Assembly: GCF_009937955.1 (NCBI RefSeq)
Contig: NZ_AP018439.1
Location: 4,402,001 to 4,466,000 of the forward strand
Direction: 5' to 3'
Length of the DNA stretch: 64,000 bases
Source of the DNA: Undibacterium sp. KW1
GTDB lineage: Bacteria > Pseudomonadota > Gammaproteobacteria > Burkholderiales > Burkholderiaceae_D
Positions 37,639 to 46,313 of this stretch are shown here, in pieces; position 1 is the first letter of the stretch; the number at the start of each line of letters is the position of its first letter. The translations under genes and the position numbers were made by a program. Below the pieces are notes generated by a model that did not search any database, had not been told where the DNA came from, and worked only from the letters and a program-made list of their open reading frames with translations.

Positions 37639-39228
37639 ATGGATCTGCTCGAACAACTCGCCCATACCAACGCCGACCCTGCGCTCCTTGCGCAGTTGCA
37701 GGCCATGCTGGCCCAGAAGGACGAGTTGATCGCTGCGAAGGATGCCCAACTACACGTCCTGCAGAGACAGCAGGATGCGTTGAGTGCCGCTGGGCACGCC
37801 AAGGACATCAAGATCAAGGCACTGACGCTGGAACTGGCGCATCACAGGCGCATCCGTTTCGGCAAGGCCAGCGAAGCCTACAGCGGCGAGCAACTGGATA
37901 TGTTCAACGAAGCCGGCGATGCCGACCTGGCGGCGATGGAGGCCGAACTGGAGGCGCTGCAAGCGCCGCGTCCGGCCAAGCCGCGCAGCCGTGCCGGTCG
38001 CCAGCCGCTGCCCAGCGAACTGCCGCGCATTGAGTACCGCCATGAACCAAGCTCTTGCCAATGTGCAGCCTGCGGGCGCGACCTGGTCAAGATCGGCGAA
38101 GACGTCAGCGAACAACTTGATGTCGAACCAGCACGCTTCTTTGTGCATCGCCATATTCGTCCTCAATATGCCTGCCGTGGCTGCGACACGGTCACCGCTG
38201 CGGCGATCCCGCCAGCGGTGATCGATGGTGGCCTCGCCGCTCCCGGCTTGTTGGCCTGGGTTGCGGTCAGCAAGTTTGCCGATCATTTGCCGCTGTACCG
38301 GCTGGAACAGATCGCCGCCCGCCAGGGTGTGCCGCTGGCGCGTTCTACGTTGGCAGGCTGGATAGGTAAGCTCGGCGTGGTATTGCAACCCTTAAGCGAG
38401 CGACTAGCCGGGCTGCTGCTGCAGCGGCCTTGCCTGCATGCCGACGAAACCCCGGTACGCCAACTTGATCCCGGCCAGGGCAAGACCAAACACGCCTATT
38501 TGTGGGCCTATCGCTCCAACCATCTGGACCAGGGGCCACCCATTATCGTGTTTGACTACCAGAGCGGCCGTGCCGGTGCTCACGCACGCACCTTCCTCGG
38601 TACATGGCGCGGCCATCTTATGGTGGATGACTATGCCGGCTACAAGGCACTGTTCGCCGATGGCGTGACCGAACTGGCTTGCCTGGCCCACGTGCGGCGC
38701 AGGTTCTTCGAGCTACATGCGGCCAACGGCAGCCCGGTGGCGGCCGAGGCACTACGCCGCATCGCAACACTGTACGCCATCGAGCAACAGGCCGCGAGCG
38801 CGACGGCCGAAGCGCGCCTGCAACTACGGCAAGTGCAAGCCAGGCCGGTACTGGTTGAACTGCATGCCTGGCTGCAGACGATGCAACAAGCTGTCGCACC
38901 AGGCAGCGGCACGGGCAAGGCCATTGAGCACGCACTCAAACGCTGGCCGGCGCTGGTGCGCTATATCGATTCGGGCACGCTGCCGATTGATAACAATGCG
39001 GTCGAAAACGCGATACGTCCGATTGCCATAGGCAAGAAGAACTGGCTGTTCGCCGGCTCAGAACGCGCCGGCCGCCGTGCTGCCGCCATCCAGACCTTGC
39101 TGGGCACCGCCAGGCTCAATGGCCTTGATCCGATGCAATGGCTGACCAGCGTCCTGGAACGTCTCCCGACGTGCCCTAACAACCAGATCGATTCGCTGCT
39201 GCCATTTCCGAACTCTACACAGCTATAA
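37639..39228 (+). CDS. tnpC: IS66 transposase TnpC
   Basis: 529 aa. N-terminal coiled coil (residues 10-75), a zinc-finger-like CQCAACGRDLVKIGEDV and CRGCDT region, then the IS66 DDE core (LHADETPVRQLDPGQGKTKH, HLMVDDYAGYKALFADGVTE, with a later Glu near NNAVENAIRP) and the C-terminal IGKKNWLFAGSERAGRRAAA. Full length. Confidence 0.94.
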   Translation: MDLLEQLAHTNADPALLAQLQAMLAQKDELIAAKDAQLHVLQRQQDALSAAGHAKDIKIKALTLELAHHRRIRFGKASEAYSGEQLDMFNEAGDADLAAMEAELEALQAPRPAKPRSRAGRQPLPSELPRIEYRHEPSSCQCAACGRDLVKIGEDVSEQLDVEPARFFVHRHIRPQYACRGCDTVTAAAIPPAVIDGGLAAPGLLAWVAVSKFADHLPLYRLEQIAARQGVPLARSTLAGWIGKLGVVLQPLSERLAGLLLQRPCLHADETPVRQLDPGQGKTKHAYLWAYRSNHLDQGPPIIVFDYQSGRAGAHARTFLGTWRGHLMVDDYAGYKALFADGVTELACLAHVRRRFFELHAANGSPVAAEALRRIATLYAIEQQAASATAEARLQLRQVQARPVLVELHAWLQTMQQAVAPGSGTGKAIEHALKRWPALVRYIDSGTLPIDNNAVENAIRPIAIGKKNWLFAGSERAGRRAAAIQTLLGTARLNGLDPMQWLTSVLERLPTCPNNQIDSLLPFPNSTQL

Positions 39229-39397
39229 CTTCTTTTTATAGGTGGGGCGGCTGGACGCTTACGAGGATTTTAGGCAGGTGGCGGCTTCCTTTGCTTTGTC
39301 GGACATCGCAGTGACGGATGAGCAGGCTTGGCGACACGGCCAGGTGTTAGCTGGCGTGAAGTCGCGTGAGGAAGTTCTGGCGGAGATGCTGGCAGCG

Positions 39398-39653
39398 TTT
39401 GCACGGCCTCGGGGTGAGGCCGTGCAGGCTGACTGAGTTTGTCTGGCTGGGCGTCGTGTCTCAAACATCTACAGGCACGGCGATCAAGTCAGAATGTCGT
39501 AATGTAAGACTTGACCCCGGCTTTGTTTGCACGGCCTCAGGGTGAGGCTGTGCAGGCTGACTGAGTTTGTCTTGCTGGGCGTCGTGTCTCAAACATCTAC
39601 AAGCACGGCGGTCGGGTCAGGAATGTCGTAATGAAAGACCTGACCCCGGCTTT
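39398..39653. repeat. 128-bp imperfect tandem duplication
   Basis: 39398-39525 and 39526-39653 are near-identical copies starting TTTGCACGGCCTC(G/A)GGGTGAGG and ending in the GACCCCGGCTTT repeat. The first copy contains the last codons of the IS66-split gene, so the duplication copied the 3' end of that gene together with one REP-like unit. Confidence 0.8.
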
Positions 39654-39690
39654 TCGGAATGTCGCAATGTGAGACCTGACCCCGTCTTTC
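39489..39690. repeat. Three REP-like AATGTCGNAATG...GACCCCG units
   Basis: Units at about 39489-39525, 39617-39654 and 39655-39690 share GAATGTCG(T/C)AATG, a purine-rich stretch GA(C/A)(C/T)TGACCCCG and CTTT. They resemble the GACCCC units next to the RAYT gene 3 kb to the left. Confidence 0.6.
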
Positions 39691-39711
39691 GCTCCCGTCA
39701 CAGCGTCTTCC

Positions 39712-39912
39712 TTATATGCCCCGCACCGTCACCTTAAATTCGCACTCAGCGCACCGGATGCTGTAGCCAGAAACTACAGCGTTGAATTTCAATTCTCCGG
39801 TGCACCAGGGACATTTCTTATGGGTTTCCCCCTGTGCTTCATACTCAGAAAATGCTTCCTCAACGAACAAGACTTCCTCCTCCGTCACCTGCCGTTTTGC
39901 ATTAGTATCCAT
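39712..39912 (-). CDS. Small zinc-ribbon protein, candidate immunity for toxin tip 1
   Basis: 66 aa. Two cysteine pairs, KKCPWCTGEL and RCAECEFKV, separated by about 18 residues, form a probable zinc ribbon. The ATG lies inside the last codons of the toxin-tip gene (11-nt overlap), with GAGGGAAA upstream, so translation is coupled. Tip and immunity genes of polymorphic toxins are typically arranged like this. The immunity role is inferred from position; no known immunity family is recognised. Confidence 0.6.
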   Translation of the reverse strand: MDTNAKRQVTEEEVLFVEEAFSEYEAQGETHKKCPWCTGELKFNAVVSGYSIRCAECEFKVTVRGI

Positions 39913-41353
39913 ACAGTGTTTCCCTCATAAATTTATTCATTTTGATCGGTGCTCCAGCCTCCCGCGCACGCATAATCGCGTCGCTTAACAAGTCAGCACG
40001 TTCTGCTGAAGACAGACCCGGTGCATTTTTTGCTCCCCAATAACTAGCTCTAAATTCGTCATTCCAGGCGCCGATGGGGACTCTTGTTCCTTGATGTGCC
40101 TGATGGCCCAATTCATGTGCAAGGGTTGCCCGACTCGACATACTTGAGCGTGGGTGTAAAGCATCCTCAAGCGGAAGAACATCGCCGCGAACACGAAAGA
40201 CATCAAGCTCATCTACGTATGACGTTTGCCTACCAGAGTTAAAGCGAAGTTTCGAAGGGTCACCACCGACTTCGACAAATTCACGTGTGAGGCGACTAAT
40301 GTCGGCATCATCAAGTAGAACATTTGCCGGGCGACGTAGGCCACCAGACATCCGCGCAGCCTCTACGCTATTTGCCCCGCTAGGTCCAGGCGGCACAACA
40401 TACATCGGCTGAGGAACAACAGTAAAACCAGCACGTTGGTTCACATATTGACCTAGCTTTTCAAAGCCTCCTCGTTCTGCATAATCTTGCAAACCTTCCT
40501 TAACGTAATTGTAGGCTTTGTTTACATATTGCGGTGAATTCATGATGAATTTACCAGCAACAGGAAGCGCGCCGCCCACTGTAGTTGATACTGCAAATTG
40601 CTTTCCTGAGAAACCGTTATGGCCTACTGACCCGCCACTAAGTTTGTGCGCAATATTATCCTGAGCCTGCTGTACGATATCAAATACGCTGCCGCCAGCG
40701 CCACCTGCAATGGCTCTCCCCATATAGGTAGTGGCCCGCGCACCTAATTGTGTTGCAACATATCTGGCAGCTGGTGCCGCAGCCATGAGGCTAACTGTAT
40801 TGGAGAAAGTTTTGTAAACAAATCCACCAACCGCACCACGCATCGTAACTTGTATTTGCCCTCGTTCAGCAGCCCGTTTTACTCTTTCAGCGTTCGCAGC
40901 AGTATCACTATATGGCCTGCGTGCCAATACGTCGTCAGGTGTATCGCCGTAGTTTTTCGGGGAAACATAGTCAAAGAAATCTAGTCCATAGGACTTCAAG
41001 CGTTCTTCTGGAGTCATGTGATGACCAATAATCTCAACGCTGTATTTCTTCTCATCAACAACCACGGAATTCGAGGAACCACCACTTAAACCATCACCAT
41101 CACTATCACTATCACCATTATCCGTATCTTGACTGCTAAGCGGCATCCACGAGCTATCATCTGGTACTGATTGATCTGAGCTGACGACAGTTTGCGGCAT
41201 GGTAGCCGCCCAGCTTCCCCGGTTCATTTCTCGCAACGTGTCCGCAAATTGCTCTTTGGCGCTATAGCTTATATTGGAGCCAGCCAAACTACTTCCCAGA
41301 GCATTGCCAAACGCAATTGGCCGGATGCAAAGTCGTAACCGACCTCCCCGCAC
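39902..41353 (-). CDS. Polymorphic-toxin C-terminal module 1 (zincin-like), orphan
   Basis: 483 codons from a GTG; an in-frame TAG lies 9 codons upstream. Residues 1-14 are encoded by element DNA shared with the second copy. From FGNALG (residues 15-20) the module differs from module 2. A Ser/Asp-rich linker and hydrophobic Gly/Ala stretch are followed by a C-terminal domain with HELGH at residues 413-417 (ATLAHELGHQAHQG) and a Glu about 16 residues later (NDEFRASY), a zincin-like metalloprotease pattern. It has no secretion signal of its own, so it should act as the tip of a larger toxin such as an RHS protein. It may be unexpressed until joined to an N-terminal part. Confidence 0.75.
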   Translation of the reverse strand: MRGGRLRLCIRPIAFGNALGSSLAGSNISYSAKEQFADTLREMNRGSWAATMPQTVVSSDQSVPDDSSWMPLSSQDTDNGDSDSDGDGLSGGSSNSVVVDEKKYSVEIIGHHMTPEERLKSYGLDFFDYVSPKNYGDTPDDVLARRPYSDTAANAERVKRAAERGQIQVTMRGAVGGFVYKTFSNTVSLMAAAPAARYVATQLGARATTYMGRAIAGGAGGSVFDIVQQAQDNIAHKLSGGSVGHNGFSGKQFAVSTTVGGALPVAGKFIMNSPQYVNKAYNYVKEGLQDYAERGGFEKLGQYVNQRAGFTVVPQPMYVVPPGPSGANSVEAARMSGGLRRPANVLLDDADISRLTREFVEVGGDPSKLRFNSGRQTSYVDELDVFRVRGDVLPLEDALHPRSSMSSRATLAHELGHQAHQGTRVPIGAWNDEFRASYWGAKNAPGLSSAERADLLSDAIMRAREAGAPIKMNKFMRETLYGY

Positions 41354-41693
41354 ACGCAGTAATGACGCGGCTCTTGGCTAGTCGGACAGGCTTCACAGGG
41401 CCGTAATTTAACTTTTTTGCGCCGACGTGCAGTTTTTAAATGTGCGACGGGGAGATGTACTGTCTTGGCAGCTAAAGAGGGAAGCTAATTTTTTCTTGTC
41501 AGAGTGCTTGCTATGGAGGGAATTGGTTTTACTTTTTGCAACCACGCCCACCACTTTTCATTAGTATCGATCAATCAGATACCGTAAAAACTTAAAAAAA
41601 TCACTAAATACCCCATTTTTGGCTGTTTATCGTGAGCAGTTTTTTGAAGTCGGTATGCGATGATTCATACACATTATTTTTTTGGAGAGGCAA

Positions 41694-41837
41694 ATGAAAC
41701 ACACCACATTCGCAACATGGCAGCGTGATTTTTCACCGATGATTCGCAAGTTGAAGAACCCCTTGCGCAGCCTGGCTTACCTTGCAGGCATTGGCAGATT
41801 TTTGATTGCTTTGATTAATTTTTTCAGACACACATGA
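41694..41837 (+). CDS. 47-aa small hydrophobic/basic protein in the integrase end
   Basis: ATG at 41694 preceded by a good GGAGAGG site. Product begins MKHTTFATWQRDF, has a basic middle (MIRKLKNPLRS) and a C-terminal hydrophobic stretch (LAYLAGIGRFLIALINFF), so a single short membrane helix or amphipathic helix is likely. It faces the integrase operon convergently and is kept identically in the second copy (60599-60742). Function unknown; size and form recall small membrane or type-I-toxin-like peptides, without sequence proof. Confidence 0.6.
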   Translation: MKHTTFATWQRDFSPMIRKLKNPLRSLAYLAGIGRFLIALINFFRHT

Positions 41838-41841
41838 AGTC

Positions 41842-42027
41842 TTAGCGCGGTGCGATGCCTTGTTCAGCAAGTGACATGCGCAGCCTGTCAGCGGCTGCTT
41901 GCATGTCTTGCGCTTCTTGTTCATTGGCGGCCAGCGGACGATAGTCGCTATAGCCCGCACGCTTCAAGAATTGCGCCAGCGCCCAGGCTTGCTCTTCGTC
42001 CAAGTTCAGCAGAATCTGGATGCTCAT
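41842..42027 (-). CDS. DUF7706-like small protein downstream of integrase
   Basis: 61 aa (MSIQILLNLDEEQAWALAQF, then LKRAGYSDYRPLA). The start overlaps the integrase stop by 4 nt (ATGA), so it is translationally coupled. Short acidic proteins of this form commonly accompany integrases of integrative elements; a directionality or regulatory role is possible but not shown. Confidence 0.7.
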   Translation of the reverse strand: MSIQILLNLDEEQAWALAQFLKRAGYSDYRPLAANEQEAQDMQAAADRLRMSLAEQGIAPR

Positions 42028-43142
42028 GGGCTGGCCTCGTCCTCTTCTGCTTCGGCTTCGGCTTCCCTGTCTAAGACAGCGAATAACGCATCTGCGGCCT
42101 GTTCCCGCCCTTCCTGGTGCTGCATTGCTTCTGTGGTCGCTTGCACGGCTTTGACACGCCTCTGCGCTCCTGGGTGCGTGCTGGCATGGACTTGCTGCAA
42201 TTGCCGGATGGCGACCTGGGTATAAATCTGGGTGGTACTCATTTCTGCATGGCCGAGCATGACTTGTATAAAACGGATGTCGGCCCCGCCTTCAAGCATC
42301 AGGGTGGCCATGGTGTGGCGGAACAGGTGGCAGCCGCCGTGCTTGCCCAGTTCTGCCCGTTTGACATACTGGGCCACGGTGGTAGAGAGCCAGCTTTCAT
42401 TGAGGGCAGTACCTTCACGGCTTAGAAACAGGGTGTGCTCCTGCAGGTTCCAGGCCAGTTGCGGACGGCTTTGATCGAGGTAGAGTTGCACCCAGTACAG
42501 GGCGCGTTCACCGAGGGGAATGAGGCGGTCTTTTCTGCCCTTGCCTTCGCGGATCAGGACGACGCATTGATCAATGTCGATATCGCTGATCTGCAAATGG
42601 GTGATTTCCATCCTGCGCATACCAGTGGCATACAGCACTTCCATGATGGCGCGGTCGCGCAGGCCGATAGGCTGGCGGATATCGGTGCAGGCCATGACAC
42701 GCTCGACTTCCTTGACACTGAGCACATGGCGCGGCAGGCGGCGTATGCTTTTGGGTAGGTCGAGTTCTGAAGCAGGGTTGGCAGGAATGTGGCCTGTCCG
42801 GGTCAGCCATTTGAAGAAGCTTCTGAGCGGCACAATCTTGGCACGGCGGCTGGCAATGGAGAGGGCTGCACCATCTTTTTTACGGTAGTAGTAGAGGTGG
42901 CGCTGGTAGCGTTCCAGCACGGCCTGGCTGACGTGTTCGGGATGGGTGACGCTTCTTGCATCGGCCCAGGCGATGAAGTCGCGGATGTAACGTTCGAGGT
43001 TATACAGGCTGCTTTCTGTGCTGCCGGTGATGCCGCGATGTTCAAGGAAGCGACGCATGGCAGCGTACAGACCACGGGCGTCCCTAGGATCGCCGACGGG
43101 TTTGGTAAAGCGTTGGCGTGGGGTGGATGGACCTGAAGGCAT
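42024..43142 (-). CDS. Tyrosine recombinase/integrase (copy 1)
   Basis: 372 aa. N-terminal SAM-like DNA-binding domain (residues 25-115), then a catalytic domain with the full active-site set: R176 (ATGMRRMEI), Lys in the beta-hairpin (EGKGRKDRLIPL), H272xxR275 (HLFRHTMATLM), H298 (MLGHAEMSTTQIY) and nucleophile Y307. It is the XerC/D-like site-specific recombinase expected to move the element. It lies about 0.7 kb from the repeat boundary in the toxin tip, as integrases usually lie near att. Identical protein at 60929-62047. Confidence 0.92.
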   Translation of the reverse strand: MPSGPSTPRQRFTKPVGDPRDARGLYAAMRRFLEHRGITGSTESSLYNLERYIRDFIAWADARSVTHPEHVSQAVLERYQRHLYYYRKKDGAALSIASRRAKIVPLRSFFKWLTRTGHIPANPASELDLPKSIRRLPRHVLSVKEVERVMACTDIRQPIGLRDRAIMEVLYATGMRRMEITHLQISDIDIDQCVVLIREGKGRKDRLIPLGERALYWVQLYLDQSRPQLAWNLQEHTLFLSREGTALNESWLSTTVAQYVKRAELGKHGGCHLFRHTMATLMLEGGADIRFIQVMLGHAEMSTTQIYTQVAIRQLQQVHASTHPGAQRRVKAVQATTEAMQHQEGREQAADALFAVLDREAEAEAEEDEASP

Positions 43143-43149
43143 GGCGACC

Positions 43150-46100
43150 TCAGACTATGCTGGCTGCCATGGCAGCGGCTATGACAGGACTGCCGTTATG
43201 CAGGGGCTGTATACGCTTATTTTGTGGTGCATCCTTTATATCTGCTGGCAAGCCTTGTGCTGCCTGGGTCTGAGTGGTTGGTACACGCTCCAACCTGGGG
43301 GCAACCTGCGGCAAACTTGGGGGCAACTTGCCAATGGCCTGCCCCAACTTGCTGCGGTCGTAGTCATTATCTGAGGCCAAATCCTGTACATCCCGCAAGC
43401 CGCATAATTGTTTTCCGGTGTCTTTGCCATCAAACAACAAGGCATATTGCAGGGCATGGCCACGACTGCCACCATGCACGATCAGGTATTCCATTTCGGT
43501 GAGCCGTGCACAGTGGACCTTGAGCTGGTTGTCACTCCATTTGGTGATATCGCGGATGTCACGGCGACTAAAACGTACTTCGCGCAGGGAAATGTCTTGT
43601 TGTTGCGCCATCCGGTTCACCATGTCGTGTACGAGCATTAATAAGCGTCTGGTCTGCGGTGGTAATTCGTCCAGTGTCCGGCCCAGCACTTCATGGGCAA
43701 TGGTGTTAGCTAGGGCAATATCGCTTTTGGTGACTTCGATATAGGCAAGCTGCTGCCCATTGTGATTCACTGTTTTGACTTCACGCTGGTGCTGGTGCAA
43801 TAAGGTAATGGCGCGTATCAGGGTCAGGTATTTCATATGATCGCGCCGGGTTCTGGTCTGTTCATCGAGGAAGGTCAGTTGATCGGCATAGGGATTGACG
43901 ACCAGCACCGGCTTTAACAGGCGCTGGGCATTCTGGTGTAACTCGGTGATGGTTTGTTTGTCGTTGGCGGCCAGCAAGCCTGCCAGGGTCTGTTTTGAGC
44001 GTTGCCGTGCATGGATGGCCTGGGTTTGTTCGCGGCTTTCATTGACGGTGAGGACTAAACAGCGGTTCATGAGTTCTTCATCGACATCAATGGCGGTAGT
44101 GGTCAGCATGAGCATGACGGGGCCTTTGACTTTGTATTGCTTGGTGACGAGGTTGCCGGTGACATCATCCTTGCCGGTACTTGCCATGCTGAGTTCACCA
44201 TCGCTTTGCAAGAGTTTTAAGGCGTAGGCCGCTTGCCGTACGCCCTCCTCTTCGGCGATGGCGAGTATCTTGTGTTGCATGTCGGTTTCACCGAGATAGA
44301 ACAGGCTTTGCCCTGTCATGGCGCTGTATTGCTGTTTGTCTTCTGGCGGCACCATGGCTAATACGGCCTCCATCAAACTGCTTTTACCAGCAGCGCTGGT
44401 GCTTTGTATCAGGATAGCCAGCGGGGTGTCGAGTTTGCGACTGACTGCGGCCAGGTAGCCTGCCAGTAAATTATTGGCTTCGCCAACAACACCACAGCGT
44501 TCCATGTCGGCCACGAGACGGGCAATCAGGTCAGGGGCTTGCAACAGTTGGAGGGCGGCGGCTTCTTGTTCGGCAGTCAGTGTCAGGGGCTGACTTTTAG
44601 CTTGGGAGTTGCTGCGGATGAGTTCGTCTTGTAGGGTTTCCAGGCGCAGCAGTAGCGTGCCGATGTCGTGCTTGATGAGATTGTCGGGCAATGCCAGTTC
44701 GACGGCAGCCTGTTTGATATAGGTGGCGCGACTGCGGGCAGCGTACAGGTCAAGGGTATCAACATGGTAGGCGCTGTGTTCGCCTGATCCGCTCGCTTGC
44801 AGACGCACTTGCAAATTCACGCGCATAGATTCGGGCGAGGTATTTTTTTTCCAGCCACGGATGCGCCAGTGACGTTCGTCCTGCACCATCGTTATTTCAT
44901 CGCTGTCGAGTTCGGCAGCATGTACCTGGTCGGCTTCGCTGCCTGGAGTGGCGGTGGTCACGGCAATGGTCGGGGCCGTGATGTCGGCGGCGATTGCCTC
45001 AGCGGCTAAAGGAAGAGGCTCAACCATCGGCGGCAAGTCTGGAGGCGCAGGAGATGCAACGACTGGCGCGGGTGCAATGGGGGTGGCGGGTCGCCCTATC
45101 CATTCAGCTTGTCTGAGCATGAGGCCCAGGCTGTGGTGGGCGGGTGTCAGTTTCAAGGCGGTGCTGTTGGCATCCATACCTTTGGGGAAGTGTACGCGCA
45201 GGCATTCGATGCTAGCAGCAATCAGTTGGGGGGCCAGCTTGTCGGCGGCCTTGTCACCTGGTTCGTCTCTATCGTAAGCAATCAGGATGCGCTGGGTGCC
45301 GTGACGCTGGAAGGCGGCCAGATGGTCATCGGTAAAACCTTCTATGCCGTAGCTGGTGGTGACATTGGTATAACCGGCGCACCAGAATGTCATGGCGTCG
45401 ATCAGTGCTTCGCATAGGATGATTTCTTTATTATCTGCCAGTGCCTGTTCGTTCCAGATGCCGCGACCAGCGCTTCTGCCCTGGTTGGGCAGGTAGAGGT
45501 GTTTGGGGGTGCCTTTGCGCAGGTCATCACGTATCTTGCGACCATAGATTTCGGTGACATTGCCTGCCTGGTCAAGAATGGGAACGATCAGGCTGCCATT
45601 GAAGTGTTCGTGACCGCTGTCACGGTAGAGGCCGACATGCTGCAAACGGCTGCGAATTTGTTCGCCGGTCTGCTGACGCTTGACGGGCAAGCGCAGACCC
45701 AGGCTGCGATTGGCATAGCCAAGCTTGAAGCGGCTAATCAGGTCGGGATGATCGAGGCCACGTTGTTTCAGGTAGGCCAGAGCTTCCGGCGAAGCCAGCA
45801 AGGTCTGGTGGTAGTAATCCACGGTTTGATTCAGCAAGTCTTGGTCGTCTGCATCAAACACGACCGGCGGCGGCAGGCTGCGCACGACGCTGCGTTTGAC
45901 GGGAGAGTCACCAACAGGGCTGGCAGCTAAAGAAGAATCCGTTTTGAGCAATTCGACCGCATGGCGAAACGAGACACCGCGCAGCTTCATCACCCAGTCA
46001 ATCGGGCCGCCACCAATCTGGCAGCTAAAACAGTGCCACAGGTTTTTAGCGGGGGTGACGATCAGGGAGGGTTCGCTATCGGCATGGAAGGGACATAGGC

Positions 46101-46212
46101 CGAGCTGGTCTTTGCCACTCTTTTTTAAAACGATACCAGCGGATTCCACCAAGCGCTCGACCGACACTTCATTCTTTAGCCGCTCGACTTCTGCTGTTGG
46201 TATTCTTGCCAT
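43150..46212 (-). CDS. CHC2 zinc-finger/TOPRIM primase fused to an AAA helicase-like domain
   Basis: 1,020 aa. CHC2 zinc motif at C40/H43/C61/C64 (LGLCPFHAD, LWHCFSCQIGG) and TOPRIM primase core (EIILCEALIDAMTFW, then ILIAYDRDEPGDKA). In the C-terminal half comes an ATPase domain with Walker A STSAAGKSSLMEAVLAMVPP and a downstream LMLTTTAIDVDEELMNRCLV segment. Such primase-helicases prime replication of plasmids and integrative elements after excision or transfer. It is 7 bp upstream of the integrase on the same strand. An XRE regulator diverges from its start. Confidence 0.88.
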   Translation of the reverse strand: MARIPTAEVERLKNEVSVERLVESAGIVLKKSGKDQLGLCPFHADSEPSLIVTPAKNLWHCFSCQIGGGPIDWVMKLRGVSFRHAVELLKTDSSLAASPVGDSPVKRSVVRSLPPPVVFDADDQDLLNQTVDYYHQTLLASPEALAYLKQRGLDHPDLISRFKLGYANRSLGLRLPVKRQQTGEQIRSRLQHVGLYRDSGHEHFNGSLIVPILDQAGNVTEIYGRKIRDDLRKGTPKHLYLPNQGRSAGRGIWNEQALADNKEIILCEALIDAMTFWCAGYTNVTTSYGIEGFTDDHLAAFQRHGTQRILIAYDRDEPGDKAADKLAPQLIAASIECLRVHFPKGMDANSTALKLTPAHHSLGLMLRQAEWIGRPATPIAPAPVVASPAPPDLPPMVEPLPLAAEAIAADITAPTIAVTTATPGSEADQVHAAELDSDEITMVQDERHWRIRGWKKNTSPESMRVNLQVRLQASGSGEHSAYHVDTLDLYAARSRATYIKQAAVELALPDNLIKHDIGTLLLRLETLQDELIRSNSQAKSQPLTLTAEQEAAALQLLQAPDLIARLVADMERCGVVGEANNLLAGYLAAVSRKLDTPLAILIQSTSAAGKSSLMEAVLAMVPPEDKQQYSAMTGQSLFYLGETDMQHKILAIAEEEGVRQAAYALKLLQSDGELSMASTGKDDVTGNLVTKQYKVKGPVMLMLTTTAIDVDEELMNRCLVLTVNESREQTQAIHARQRSKQTLAGLLAANDKQTITELHQNAQRLLKPVLVVNPYADQLTFLDEQTRTRRDHMKYLTLIRAITLLHQHQREVKTVNHNGQQLAYIEVTKSDIALANTIAHEVLGRTLDELPPQTRRLLMLVHDMVNRMAQQQDISLREVRFSRRDIRDITKWSDNQLKVHCARLTEMEYLIVHGGSRGHALQYALLFDGKDTGKQLCGLRDVQDLASDNDYDRSKLGQAIGKLPPSLPQVAPRLERVPTTQTQAAQGLPADIKDAPQNKRIQPLHNGSPVIAAAMAASIV

Positions 46213-46264
46213 AAATCACTTTCCCCTGGAAACCTGTCAATACTCTATTCGGATATACGTAAAC

Positions 46265-46278
46265 TAACATATATGTTA
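46265..46278. promoter_or_regulatory. Palindrome between primase and XRE regulator genes
   Basis: Perfect 14-bp palindrome TAACATATATGTTA in the 101-bp divergent gap, 36 bp before the GTG of the regulator. This is a natural operator position for controlling both directions, i.e. element silencing versus excision and replication. Binding is inferred. Confidence 0.5.
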
Positions 46279-46313
46279 TCTTTGAACAAGTCAGTTAAAA
46301 AGGGGGACTTATA

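Larger units (their letters stand above)
36840..39262 (+). mobile_element. Complete IS66-family insertion sequence
   Basis: 2,423 bp bounded by perfect 20-bp inverted repeats (GTAAGCGTCCAGCCGCCCCA at 36840-36859 and its complement at 39243-39262), flanked by the 8-bp direct duplication GAGGATTT (36832-36839 and 39263-39270). An 8-bp duplication is characteristic of IS66. It encodes tnpA, tnpB and tnpC in the standard order. All parts look intact, so it may be active. Confidence 0.96.
36763..39436 (+). pseudogene. Small gene split by the IS66 insertion
   Basis: Joining 36763-36839 to 39271-39436 (removing the IS and one 8-bp duplication) gives a continuous frame: VVPASVMEERRQRRAWIALA, then WADEDFRQVAASFALSD, then VLAGVKSREEVLAEMLAAFA, stop at 39436. 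The 5' end is missing because the IS66 remnant ends directly before it. The short acidic/Ala-rich product resembles small antitoxin-like proteins, but I cannot assign a family. Confidence 0.55.
41301..45095. repeat. Direct repeat, copy 1 (matches 60206-64000)
   Basis: Identical to 60206-64000 with constant offset 18,905 over at least 3,795 bp; the match runs into the right window edge, so the full length is unknown. The left boundary is sharp and lies inside the FGNALG codons: left of it the two toxin modules differ, agreeing only at conserved codon positions. It contains the recombinase end of the element: the 47-aa gene, DUF7706-like gene, integrase and most of the primase. Confidence 0.96.

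Noticed and set aside
37750-38388. 212-aa minus-strand open frame inside IS66 tnpC
   Set aside because: Antisense shadow of a high-GC transposase gene with no independent support.
41301-41360. tRNA gene as the integration site of the element
   Set aside because: No tRNA-like cloverleaf at either repeat boundary; the boundary lies in protein-coding sequence.
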